Assembly (NCBI RefSeq): GCF_003063375.1
Contig: NZ_NERY01000001.1
Span: forward strand, 744,001 to 808,000
Reading direction: 5' to 3'
Length of the DNA stretch: 64,000 nt
Source of the DNA: Limnohabitans sp. MMS-10A-178
GTDB taxonomy: Bacteria; Pseudomonadota; Gammaproteobacteria; Burkholderiales; Burkholderiaceae_C
Of this stretch, positions 9,168 through 20,984 are shown piece after piece (the first letter of the stretch is position 1; each line of letters begins with the position of its first letter). Position numbers and translations under genes: made by a program. The notes below the pieces were generated by a model. That model saw only the letters and a list, made by a program, of their open reading frames with translations. It ran no database searches and was not told the origin of the DNA.

Positions 9168-9353
9168 TCACACAGTGATATCGACGTTGCCGCCCTTGGC
9201 CTGGCCAGTTGGTTTGACCTCCTGTCTGGTCACTTCTCGCTGAGCCTCTGTTCTTGGTGGTGGCGCTTCTTTTTTCTGCTCTGTTTGCACGGGGCGCTCT
9301 TGTTGCACCCGAGGGGTGTCGGGGCGATTGTTGGCGGGACGAATTTCTGACAT
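9168..9353 (-). CDS. Small disordered hypothetical protein (61 aa)
   Basis: The ORF track lists 77 aa from 9401, but the ATG at 9353 ('MSEIRPANNRPDTP') is preceded by AAGGAAG at 7-nt spacing, a good ribosome-binding site. The product is rich in Pro, Gln, Glu, Arg and Lys and has no hydrophobic core, so it is probably disordered. I recognise no family. It lies alone between the YebC gene (same strand, 90 bp downstream) and the divergent membrane protein gene. The clear ribosome-binding site is the main support; it may still be spurious. Confidence 0.5.
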   Translation of the reverse strand: MSEIRPANNRPDTPRVQQERPVQTEQKKEAPPPRTEAQREVTRQEVKPTGQAKGGNVDITV

Positions 9354-9480
9354 GATGAAACTTCCTTGAAATTGATGTGGGAATTTAGGGCGCTTCGACA
9401 AATGACATTGTCAAGCAAATTAAGATTCAACAGGCATCATTTGTCTGAAAGCACCTTGTGAAAATCGCCATCCAACTTTT

Positions 9481-10275
9481 ATGAAATTGCTCAAAAAATG
9501 CTTGGTCGTTGGCGTTTCGGCATGTATTTATTACCTGTCTTTGCTCATCAATGAGTGGGTCTGGGGCGAACCCGGTTTTTCCTTTGATGTGCACTGGGTG
9601 TTTTTCCCAAGCGGCATCAGGTTTGTTCTGGTTCTCCTGGCATTGGAGTCTGGGGCTTTGGGCATCGCATTGGGCGGTATTCTTTGGATCTATCAAGACC
9701 ACCCTGAATTGGGTCTTCATTTTGCTTTGATGACTGGGTTTATTGCAGGGCTCTCGCCGTTGCTGGCTCGCCAACTCAGCGTGATGTTTCTGGGTTTAGA
9801 CCGTGAATTTAAAGTGGTCTCCCCCATGACCTTGTTGAAGATTTCACTGCTTTTCGCTACGCTGAGTGCGTTTTTGCATCAACTTTGGTTCTACACCTTG
9901 GGACTCACGGAAAGCTGGCTCTTAAGTTTCAGTGTCATGGCATTGAGCAATTGGGCAGGAACCTTGTTGGTCTTAATGACCTTCAAGTTCATGGATCTTT
10001 CAGGGATCGACGATATAGGCAAAAAATTACTCGAGACCATTGCCATTAAAAGTGCACAAGGACAGCCTTTGGTCGTGACGCAAACCATGGAGTTGAGTGA
10101 CATTGCCAGCCCCGCCACCATCCACAGGCGCATTGAGATTTTGAAAAAAGCGGGACTGATTAAGGTCATGCAGACTGAGCAAAATCAAAAGGTCAAATTT
10201 TTGGTGCCCACCCAAGCGAGCATCGACTATTTTGAGAAGCTGGGCAAACTCATGACCTCAGCTCTTCGCGCCTAA
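9481..10275 (+). CDS. Membrane protein with MASE1-like N-terminus and C-terminal winged helix
   Basis: Residues 1-170 form about six membrane helices (roughly 6-24, 38-55, 57-72, 79-97, 117-140, 144-169). 'WVFFPSGIRFVL' resembles the start of MASE1-type sensor domains. Residues about 180-255 look like a winged helix of MarR type: the helix-turn-helix 'SDIASPATIHRRIEILKKAG' at 206-225, then a basic wing. No kinase, GGDEF or receiver domain is present. It may be a one-component, membrane-anchored DNA-binding regulator. No good Shine-Dalgarno precedes the ATG. Its stop is 11 nt before a threonine dehydratase-like gene, so the two are probably cotranscribed. The assignment is from pattern only. 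Confidence 0.75.
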   Translation: MKLLKKCLVVGVSACIYYLSLLINEWVWGEPGFSFDVHWVFFPSGIRFVLVLLALESGALGIALGGILWIYQDHPELGLHFALMTGFIAGLSPLLARQLSVMFLGLDREFKVVSPMTLLKISLLFATLSAFLHQLWFYTLGLTESWLLSFSVMALSNWAGTLLVLMTFKFMDLSGIDDIGKKLLETIAIKSAQGQPLVVTQTMELSDIASPATIHRRIEILKKAGLIKVMQTEQNQKVKFLVPTQASIDYFEKLGKLMTSALRA

Positions 10276-10286
10276 CTCCCTCAGGC

Positions 10287-11267
10287 ATGCCGCAAGCTCT
10301 TCCCACCTTCGAGGATGTTCTGGCTGCAGCAGCAAGGCTTGAAGGCGTCGCACTCAAGACGCCCGTTCTTCGGTCTCGTACTTTGGATGATCGACTGCAA
10401 GCACAGGTTTTTGTGAAGTGTGAAAACTTCCAGCGCATGGGGGCTTTTAAGTTCAGAGGCGGTTTCAATGCCTTGGCCAAATTAAGCGATTCGGAAAGAC
10501 GAGCTGGTGTGGTTGCGTATTCATCGGGCAATCATGCGCAAGCAGTGGCTTTGTCGGCAAAAATCCTCCAAATCCCTGCCACCATTTTCATGCCACATGA
10601 CGCTGCTCCTGCAAAGTTGGCAGCCACCCAAGGCTATGGTGCCAAGGTCATTGCTTATGACCGCTATAAAGAAGATGCCAATCTCCTTGCAACAGAGCTT
10701 TCCCTTTCTAAAGGGCTGACCTTCATCCCTCCCTTTGATCATCCCGATGTTTTGTCAGGCCAAGGCACTGCTGCGCTTGAATTGTTCAATGAAGTCGGTG
10801 CATTGGATGCGCTGTTTGTGTGCTTAGGCGGCGGCGGGCTATTGAGTGGAAGCGCACTGGCCGCGCAGGCGCTATCGCCTGGTTGCCAAATTGTGGGAGT
10901 AGAGCCAGCTGCGGGTAATGATGTACAGCAATCTTTGAGAAAAGGAGAGCGCGTCAAAATTGCAACGCCAGTGACCATTGCTGATGGCGCCCAAACGCCC
11001 ATGGTGGGTGCCATCACGTTTGAGATCATCAAAGCCTTGGTGCATGACATTCACACCGTGACGGATGAACAACTTGTCCAAACCATGCGTTTTTATGCCG
11101 AACGCATGAAGATGATTGTGGAGCCAACAGGATGTCTGTCCTTGGCAGCGGCCTTTCAAGCAAGTGCTTCAATCAAAGGTCAAAAAGTGGGCGTGATCAT
11201 CAGCGGTGGCAATATTGACATGGCCAGATTCTCGCAATTGATGTCGGCCTATCCTTCAGGCGATTAA
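10287..11267 (+). CDS. Threonine dehydratase / serine racemase-like PLP enzyme
   Basis: The 326-aa protein is a fold-type II PLP enzyme. The cofactor lysine is K55 in 'GAFKFRGG', 'SSGNHAQAVAL' holds the substrate loop, and 'CLGGGGLLSG' is the phosphate-binding glycine loop. It lacks the C-terminal ACT-like domains of biosynthetic IlvA, so it resembles short catabolic threonine ammonia-lyases and serine/threonine racemases; sequence alone does not separate these. It follows the membrane winged-helix gene by 11 nt. Its stop codon shares the tetranucleotide TTAA with the stop of the convergent ispB-like gene. Confidence 0.88.
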   Translation: MPQALPTFEDVLAAAARLEGVALKTPVLRSRTLDDRLQAQVFVKCENFQRMGAFKFRGGFNALAKLSDSERRAGVVAYSSGNHAQAVALSAKILQIPATIFMPHDAAPAKLAATQGYGAKVIAYDRYKEDANLLATELSLSKGLTFIPPFDHPDVLSGQGTAALELFNEVGALDALFVCLGGGGLLSGSALAAQALSPGCQIVGVEPAAGNDVQQSLRKGERVKIATPVTIADGAQTPMVGAITFEIIKALVHDIHTVTDEQLVQTMRFYAERMKMIVEPTGCLSLAAAFQASASIKGQKVGVIISGGNIDMARFSQLMSAYPSGD

Positions 11268-12277
11268 GTTCGCCGCTCTAGCAGTTGGGACGCCAGCGCA
11301 ACCAAAGCGTCTTTGTAGGGGCCATCTGGCAGGTATTGAGCCGCATCAACGGCGCGCTGCGCCTCAGACATGGCCGCCTTGCGGCTGGCTTCAAGGGCTC
11401 CCGTTTCGCGCACGATGGCAATGACGCTGCTCAGCTGGTCAACAGAACCTGTTTCGATGGCTTGTTGAATGAGCGCTCGTTGTTCTGCCGTCCCTTTTTG
11501 CATGGCCAAAATAAGTGGCAAGGTAGCTTTGCCTTCCCGCAAATCGTCACCGAGGTTTTTGCCCATTTCGGCGGCATTGCCCTCGTAATCCAAAACATCG
11601 TCAATGACTTGAAAAGCAGTTCCCAGGGCCTGACCATAGTTTGCGCAAGCTTCTTCCAGCTCAGGCGAAGCCTTCGCCAAGATGGCTGCCAAACGCGTGC
11701 TGGCCTCAAACAATTTGGCGGTTTTAGACCGAATGACGTGCAAATAGGCGGCTTCGTCTAAAGAGGCATCGTGCATGTTCATTAACTGTAGAACTTCACC
11801 CTCAGCAATGATATTGGTGGCATCGGCCAAAACTTGCATGATGCGCATGCTGCCAGCATCCACCATCATTTGGAAAGCTCGGGAGTAGAGGAAGTCACCC
11901 ACCAAGACACTGGCTGGATTGCCAAAATTCTCATTGGCTGTTGGCCGACCTCGTCTTAAAGTCGACTCGTCCACCACGTCATCGTGCAACAAAGTTGCCG
12001 TGTGGATGAATTCGACAACGGCTGCCAAACTGTATTTGTGCGCTTCTTGGTAGCCCAGTGCGCCACTGGTCAGAAGCAAAATGACGGGTCGAAGGCGTTT
12101 GCCACCCGCAGAAATAATGTATTGGGCCACTTGCCCCACCAGCGGCACGCCAGAACTCAGACGTTTGGCAATGACTTCGTCAACCCGAGCCATGTCATTT
12201 GCCACCAAGGCCAAAGCGGAGGCTGGAGAGGCTAGATGAGGTGCGGCGGAGGTGGGCAAAATGTCTTTGGTCAACAA
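11264..12277 (-). CDS. ispB: Polyprenyl diphosphate synthase (octaprenyl, ubiquinone side chain)
   Basis: The 337-aa trans-prenyltransferase carries both aspartate-rich motifs: 'LLHDDVVDESTLRRGRP' (about residue 98) and 'DDVLDYEGN', with 'GGKRLRP' upstream. It extends farnesyl diphosphate to the long chain used for ubiquinone; C8 is usual in Burkholderiales, and chain length is inferred. The frame opens with tandem TTG codons and no ATG before M29 ('MARVDEVIAKRL'), so the start is uncertain. It is divergent from rplU, which is the common arrangement in this group. Confidence 0.9.
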   Translation of the reverse strand: MLTKDILPTSAAPHLASPASALALVANDMARVDEVIAKRLSSGVPLVGQVAQYIISAGGKRLRPVILLLTSGALGYQEAHKYSLAAVVEFIHTATLLHDDVVDESTLRRGRPTANENFGNPASVLVGDFLYSRAFQMMVDAGSMRIMQVLADATNIIAEGEVLQLMNMHDASLDEAAYLHVIRSKTAKLFEASTRLAAILAKASPELEEACANYGQALGTAFQVIDDVLDYEGNAAEMGKNLGDDLREGKATLPLILAMQKGTAEQRALIQQAIETGSVDQLSSVIAIVRETGALEASRKAAMSEAQRAVDAAQYLPDGPYKDALVALASQLLERRT

Positions 12278-12387
12278 AATTCGTGGGCAGAACCCCCAAA
12301 AAACCTGCGTTGAAGGGTGAATTTCTGTGCGTGAGCCTGATTATAGAGAGCCAAAACGCAACTGGTATGACTCAAATATTAGAAAAA

Positions 12388-12485
12388 GGGGGCTTGGCAA
12401 GCCCCAAAAGACCGTGCTAAAATCCGCGGTTCCTTAGGGTTCGTCCTAGGGTTCATCCATTTCAGATATCAAAAAATATCAAAAA
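12388..12485 (+). promoter_or_regulatory. rplU promoter and repeat-containing leader
   Basis: TTGGCA (12394-12399) and TAAAAT (12418-12423) are 18 bp apart, and TG one base before the -10 makes it an extended -10 promoter. The -35 lies inside the inverted repeat GGGGCTTGGCAAGCCCC. The leader contains two tandem duplications: TAGGGTTCRTCC twice (12435-12446, 12447-12458) and ATATCAAAAA twice (12466-12475, 12476-12485), ending just before the L21 start. I recognise no described leader structure here. Confidence 0.7.
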
Positions 12486-12492
12486 GGTCATT

Positions 12493-12804
12493 ATGTACGC
12501 GGTCATAAAAACCGGCGGCAAACAGTATCGTGTTGCTGCTGGCGAAAAAATTAAAGTAGAACAGATTGCTGCGGACGTGGGCCAGGAAATCGTGATCGAC
12601 CAAGTTCTGGCAGTCGGAAACGGCGCAGATCTGAAGGTTGGCACGCCCCTGGTGTCCGGCGCAACAGTTACTGTCACAGTGTTGGCACATGGCAAGCACG
12701 ACAAAGTGCACATCTTCAAGATGCGCCGTCGCAAACACTATCAGAAACGTCAAGGTCACCGTCAGCAGTACACAGAACTGCAAATCGGTGCAATTGCAGG
12801 CTAA
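12493..12804 (+). CDS. rplU: 50S ribosomal protein L21
   Basis: The 103-aa product matches L21 from end to end: '[20 protein letters not shown]' at the start and the basic '[17 protein letters not shown]' that contacts 23S rRNA near the C-terminus. It is the first gene of the rplU-rpmA-obgE-proB string, with rpmA 11 nt downstream. A strong promoter and a repeat-rich leader precede it. Confidence 0.98.
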   Translation: MYAVIKTGGKQYRVAAGEKIKVEQIAADVGQEIVIDQVLAVGNGADLKVGTPLVSGATVTVTVLAHGKHDKVHIFKMRRRKHYQKRQGHRQQYTELQIGAIAG

Positions 12805-12815
12805 GGAGCTAGGTC

Positions 12816-13073
12816 ATGGCACAGAAAAAAGGCGGCGGCTCTACGCGAAACGGGCGCGATTCCAAGCCCAAAATGCTCGGTGTGAAGGCTTTCGGTGGTG
12901 AACTCATCAGCGCTGGCTCCATCATTGTTCGTCAACGTGGCACCAAGTTCCATGCTGGCACCAATGTCGGCATCGGCAAAGACCACACATTGTTCGCTTT
13001 GGTTGACGGCCACGTGTCGTTCGGTATCAAGGGTGCTCTGAACAAGCAAATGGTGAATGTGACTGCTGCTTAA
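12816..13073 (+). CDS. rpmA: 50S ribosomal protein L27
   Basis: The 85-aa protein begins '[17 protein letters not shown]', the N-terminal extension of L27 that reaches the peptidyl transferase centre, and continues with '[22 protein letters not shown]'. It is preceded by AAGGAG. A rho-independent terminator follows it, so obgE is probably expressed in part from its own promoter. Confidence 0.98.
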   Translation: MAQKKGGGSTRNGRDSKPKMLGVKAFGGELISAGSIIVRQRGTKFHAGTNVGIGKDHTLFALVDGHVSFGIKGALNKQMVNVTAA

Positions 13074-13094
13074 ACAGCGTCAGCCATTGCGCAA

Positions 13095-13121
13095 AGAGCC
13101 CCGCCGAGTCGGGGCTTTTTT
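13095..13121 (+). terminator. Rho-independent terminator after rpmA
   Basis: AGCCCCG (13097-13103) pairs with CGGGGCT (13110-13116) around a 6-nt loop, flanked by AAAG and a run of six T. It separates the ribosomal protein pair from obgE. Confidence 0.9.
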
Positions 13122-13141
13122 GTTCCAGTGCTCAAATTTAG

Positions 13142-15374
<2,233 letters not shown>

Positions 15375-15378
<4 letters not shown>

Positions 15379-16040
15379 TCTTTCAAATCGTTTTGCGGAT
15401 CGGGATCAAAACTGCCGCCTGGAGGCAGCTCCATGTGGATTTGGGTTTGCATCAAGCCAAATTGAACAGTCATGGAAACTTCGCCGCCTGTCTGACTGGG
15501 GGGTGCCGTGTTGGGGCTTTCGTTTCGAGGCCTTGACGGACCGCGATAAGACCTACCACGGTTGTCATAGCGTGGCAGGAATCTAGACAGTTCTGTGAGC
15601 GCCATTTCATAAACGCCCCGTTTGAACTCCACCACCACATCGAGTGGCACCCAGAAATCGTTCCAACGCCAAGCGTCAAACTCCGGGTGACTGGTGGCGC
15701 GCAAATTGATGTTCCAGTCAGGCTCAACCAGCTGGAGTAAATACCAGATTTGTTTTTGGCCCTTGTAATGGCCCCTAGCATCGCGCCGGATGAAACGATC
15801 AGGCACTTCGTAGCGCAACCAATCTCGGGTACGGGCCACGATGCGCACATGCTCCGGCAGGAGCCCCACTTCCTCGTGCAGTTCGCGGAACATGGCTTGT
15901 TCGGGGCTTTCACCCCGGTCAATGCCACCTTGCGGAAACTGCCAACTGTGGGTTCGGATGCGCTTGCCCCAAAACACCTGATTTTTCTGGTTGAGCAGAA
16001 TGATGCCGACGTTAGGCCGAAAGCCTTCGCGGTCAAGCAT
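15375..16040 (-). CDS. rppH: RNA 5'-pyrophosphohydrolase (Nudix)
   Basis: I start at the ATG at 16040 ('[17 protein letters not shown]'), the conserved RppH N-terminus, giving 221 aa, instead of 16079. The Nudix box is intact at residues 38-60: '[17 protein letters not shown]' then 'HEEVGL'. RppH removes pyrophosphate from triphosphorylated mRNA 5' ends and starts decay. Residues after about 160 form a low-complexity basic and proline tail ('[15 protein letters not shown]'), longer than in E. coli and common in Burkholderiales. It is divergent from proS. Confidence 0.94.
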
Positions 16041-16131
16041 AATCAAACCCCAAATTTTTAAACTGTGTCCATTATGCACGGACAGATCTGTGCAACATTA
16101 GGACTCACCCTGAGAACGCTTGGAATTGCCC

Positions 16132-17877
<1,746 letters not shown>

Positions 17878-17926
17878 GTTTGCTTAGCTTGCTTAGTTTG
17901 CTCAGAGCCCATTGAAAGCAGGGCGT

Positions 17927-18550
17927 ATGAATTTGCACAGACGCAAGTTTTTGCGCCAATGGGGCTTGAAAATGCTGGTTCTGCCCTGCATGCCATTGGC
18001 TTGGGCGGGCAATCAAGCTGAAGAGGCGCTGTCTGATTCAGTGCGCACGGCACTAAGCCAGGCCGTGGCGCAAAGTGGCCCTCCCGTGCCGGTTCTCCAT
18101 ACCGAACTAGAAAAAAATCAATTCAATGACTGGCTGGCCAAAGCTTCACTTCGCTTGAGTCAGTGGATGAAACACCCTGACGATCGACAAGAGTTTCTCC
18201 ACACCCTTTGGTATGAAGCGCGTCGTGCAGGCTTGTCTTTGTCTTTGGTGTTGGGCCTGATTGAAGTTGAAAGCGCCTTTAGAAAATACGCCATCTCTAG
18301 CGCAGGCGCACGAGGCTTCATGCAGGTGATGCCATTTTGGACGCGCAGCATTGGCGATGGCAACGAAAGCACTTTGTTTCACACCCAAACGCAACTGCGC
18401 TTTGGTTGTGTCATCTTGAAGTACATGCTGGAGCGTGAAAAAGGCAATCTATTTTTGGCCCTAGGTCGTTACAACGGCAGTCGAGGACAGGCTGCTTACC
18501 CCAACGCTGTTTTGGCAGCACAAAAAAAATGGTTTCAGTCGGTGGACTGA
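17927..18550 (+). CDS. Lytic transglycosylase (SLT domain), possible Tat substrate
   Basis: I start at the ATG at 17927 (207 aa), not the TTG at 17912. The N-terminus 'MNLHRRKFLRQWGLKML' looks like a twin-arginine signal and is followed by a hydrophobic stretch ending 'PLAWA'. An SLT domain covers about 90-200: the catalytic glutamate lies in 'GLIEVESAFRKYAIS', with 'GARGFMQVMPFW' and 'ALGRYNGSRG' following. It should cleave peptidoglycan glycan strands in the periplasm. The last codons form one arm of a strong terminator hairpin. Confidence 0.88.
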   Translation: MNLHRRKFLRQWGLKMLVLPCMPLAWAGNQAEEALSDSVRTALSQAVAQSGPPVPVLHTELEKNQFNDWLAKASLRLSQWMKHPDDRQEFLHTLWYEARRAGLSLSLVLGLIEVESAFRKYAISSAGARGFMQVMPFWTRSIGDGNESTLFHTQTQLRFGCVILKYMLEREKGNLFLALGRYNGSRGQAAYPNAVLAAQKKWFQSVD

Positions 18551-18562
18551 AACCATTTTCTT
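18526..18562 (+). terminator. Bidirectional terminator overlapping the transglycosylase stop
   Basis: A perfect 15-bp stem (AAAATGGTTTCAGTC at 18526-18540 with its complement at 18545-18559) has a GGTG loop. The 5' arm encodes the last residues of the transglycosylase. A-rich and T-rich ends suit termination from both sides, towards grxD as well. Confidence 0.85.
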
Positions 18563-18605
18563 TCAAGCTCCAAAGTAGAAGCTTGAGCTCTCAATCTGAG
18601 TGAGA

Positions 18606-18935
18606 TTATTCTTTGGGTGTGGTGCCCAGCACTTGAACCAGTTCACCCGATTCGTACATTTCCATCATGATGTCAGAGCCGCCGACAAATTCACCCTTCA
18701 CATACAACTGAGGAATGGTGGGCCAGTTGCTGTATTCCTTGATGCCTTGGCGAATTTCAGCGTCGTCTAGGACATTGACGGTTTTCACAGCCTTGGGGTC
18801 GACCCCGCAAGCCTTCAAAATTTGAATGGCGCGACCAGAAAAGCCGCACATGGGGAAGCTTGCGCTGCCTTTCATGAAAAGCAGTACTTCGTTTTGTTTG
18901 ACCAAATCATCAATGCGGGCTTGGGTGTCGCTCAT
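18606..18935 (-). CDS. grxD: Monothiol glutaredoxin (Grx4 family)
   Basis: The 109-aa protein has the CGFS active site in 'FPMCGFSGRA' and the family C-terminal part 'NWPTIPQLYVKGEFVGGSDIMMEM'. CGFS glutaredoxins bind a bridging [2Fe-2S] cluster with glutathione and pass it to apo-proteins. It lies downstream of prmC on the same strand, about 70 bp away, so it may belong to the hemA-prfA-prmC unit. Confidence 0.95.
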   Translation of the reverse strand: MSDTQARIDDLVKQNEVLLFMKGSASFPMCGFSGRAIQILKACGVDPKAVKTVNVLDDAEIRQGIKEYSNWPTIPQLYVKGEFVGGSDIMMEMYESGELVQVLGTTPKE

Positions 18936-19002
18936 GGAAATTCCTCGTTAACTATCGATGGGGTGATTATTTCATGTTGCAAGGGCTTGTGTTGTTTAGG
19001 GT

Positions 19003-19818
19003 CTATTTTTGACCGCCCGAGCACCTTTCGATGCCGGCCAAGTCCAACTTAGACTGCACATGGCCGTAGCCTGCTGCCTGCAGAAGTGCCCTGACTTGAG
19101 CCGCTTGTTGCCAACCGTGTTCAATGAGCAGCCAACCGCCCTGGGCCAAGTTTTTGTGAGCGTTTACAACGATCTTTTGAATGTCTTGAAGGCCCTCTGA
19201 GCCGCTGACCAAGGCCTCTTGGGGTTCGTGCTTGAGCAAAGCCAAATGGGGGTCGTTGGCCTCAATATAGGGTGGGTTGGAGACAATCACGTCAAATTCA
19301 CCCTGCACTTGGTTGAGCCAGTTGCTTTCTAGGAATGACACCCCTAAGCCTAGGTGCTTGGCGTTGTGAGAAGCCAAGCTAAGGGCTTGAGAACTGGCAT
19401 CAACGGCCATCACCATGGCCGCAGGCCGCTGCGATTGGAGGGCCAGCGCAATGGCCCCGCTGCCAGTGCCTAAATCTAAAAAGCGCGGGGTGGCCAAAGA
19501 GGCGGCACAAGCCAAAGCCCATTCCACCAATACTTCGGTGTCGTCTCTGGGATCTAAAACACGTTTGTCAATTTGGAGCGTGAGGCCAAAGAACTCTTTT
19601 TGGCCCACGATATAGGCCACGGGTTCGTGCTGAAGTCTTCTTTCAGCAAAGGCCTCAAAGTTTGCAAGCTGCTCTGGCGTCACTCCATCGGTGTCGTGTG
19701 CCAGCAGCCAAGCGCGATCGTGCAGCGGTCTGCCAATGGCATGCAAAAACAAGATTTGTGCCTCTAACCGTGGCAGCCCCATGGCTTGGCCGCGGATCAA
19801 ACATTGGGAGACGTTCAT
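19003..19818 (-). CDS. prmC: Release factor glutamine methyltransferase
   Basis: The 271-aa protein shows an SAM site '[20 protein letters not shown]' and the 'NPPYIE' motif that binds the target glutamine amide. PrmC methylates the glutamine of the GGQ motif in release factors. Its start overlaps the stop of prfA by 4 nt (ATGA), so enzyme and substrate are translationally coupled. Confidence 0.96.
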   Translation of the reverse strand: MNVSQCLIRGQAMGLPRLEAQILFLHAIGRPLHDRAWLLAHDTDGVTPEQLANFEAFAERRLQHEPVAYIVGQKEFFGLTLQIDKRVLDPRDDTEVLVEWALACAASLATPRFLDLGTGSGAIALALQSQRPAAMVMAVDASSQALSLASHNAKHLGLGVSFLESNWLNQVQGEFDVIVSNPPYIEANDPHLALLKHEPQEALVSGSEGLQDIQKIVVNAHKNLAQGGWLLIEHGWQQAAQVRALLQAAGYGHVQSKLDLAGIERCSGGQK

Positions 19819-20915
19819 GGGGGTAAGCTCAGTTCCAGTTCAGCCAACTGCTCCGCTTGTCGGGCATACTGCAAAGCCTGCGTGACTTCCTCCAAATCGC
19901 CTTCCATGATGAAACTCAGCTTGTACAAGGTGAGGTTGATGCGGTGGTCGGTAAGCCGTCCTTGTGGAAAGTTGTAGGTGCGAATGCGGTCAGAGCGGTC
20001 GCCACTGCCAATCAGACCTTTGCGCAAGGCAGCATCTTTGGCGGCGCGCTCGCTCCGCTCTTTTTCTTGAATGCGGGCGGACAAAACTTGCATGGCTTTG
20101 GCTTTGTTGCGATGCTGGCTGCGATCGTCTTGACACTCCGCCACAATGCCTGTGGGAATGTGCGTGATGCGCACTGCAGAATCTGTTTTGTTAATGTGCT
20201 GGCCACCGGCACCGCTGGCGCGGTAAGTGTCGATGCGCAAGTCAGCTGGATTGATGCTTACCGCTTGGGCTTCGTCGGGTTCAGCCAATACCGCCACTGT
20301 GCAGGCACTGGTGTGTATGCGGCCTTGAGTTTCTGTGGCGGGCACGCGTTGCACGCGGTGGCCCCCTGACTCAAAGCGCATGCTGCCAAACACGTTCTCG
20401 CCTTCGATTCGAAGGACCACCTCTTTATAGCCACCCAACTCACTGGCAGACTCTGACATGATTTCAGCTCGCCAGCCTTTGCGTTCACAAAACTTGGTGT
20501 ACATGCGAAGCAAGTCGCCTGCAAACAGTGCCGATTCATCACCGCCAGTGCCGGCTCGGATTTCGAGAAAAGCGGGGCGCGCGTCATCAGGATCCTTGGG
20601 TAACAACATGCGCTGTAATTCAACTTCCAGCTCATTCATTTCTTGCGAAGCGCTTTGAATTTCTTCATCGGCCATGGCTTTCATGTCGGGGTCATCCGAG
20701 CTGGTCTCGAGCATGGCATTGGCTGCGTCTAAATCGCTGCTGCGTTCTTGAAAGCGGGCATAGCGTTTGGCCACGGCACTCACGTCGGCGTGTTCGCGCG
20801 AGAGCTTCAAAAACTGATTCATATCGGACATGATGTCCTCGCGCGACAGCAAAAAGTCGAGTTCTTCTAGACGCTGTGCATAACGCTCAAGCTGATGGCG
20901 TAAAAATGGTTTCAT
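19815..20915 (-). CDS. prfA: Peptide chain release factor 1
   Basis: The 366-aa RF1 carries the codon-recognition motif PAT in '[13 protein letters not shown]' and the GGQ loop in '[17 protein letters not shown]', whose glutamine is the PrmC target. It terminates translation at UAA and UAG. It is the middle gene of hemA-prfA-prmC; hemA ends 69 nt upstream. Confidence 0.97.
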   Translation of the reverse strand: MKPFLRHQLERYAQRLEELDFLLSREDIMSDMNQFLKLSREHADVSAVAKRYARFQERSSDLDAANAMLETSSDDPDMKAMADEEIQSASQEMNELEVELQRMLLPKDPDDARPAFLEIRAGTGGDESALFAGDLLRMYTKFCERKGWRAEIMSESASELGGYKEVVLRIEGENVFGSMRFESGGHRVQRVPATETQGRIHTSACTVAVLAEPDEAQAVSINPADLRIDTYRASGAGGQHINKTDSAVRITHIPTGIVAECQDDRSQHRNKAKAMQVLSARIQEKERSERAAKDAALRKGLIGSGDRSDRIRTYNFPQGRLTDHRINLTLYKLSFIMEGDLEEVTQALQYARQAEQLAELELSLPP

Positions 20916-20984
20916 GAATCTGAGAGAGAAAATTGAAGGGGCATTGAGCTTTTCTCAATGCAGCGCAGGCTAGGGCGAGAGTCG

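Noticed and set aside
11285-11761. 158-aa plus-strand ORF after the threonine dehydratase gene
   Set aside because: Antisense to ispB, which carries both DDxxD motifs.
12388-12405. GGGGCTTGGCAAGCCCC considered as a terminator
   Set aside because: No gene ends here on either strand. On the minus strand a T-run follows, but transcription there would only enter ispB; kept as part of the rplU promoter region.
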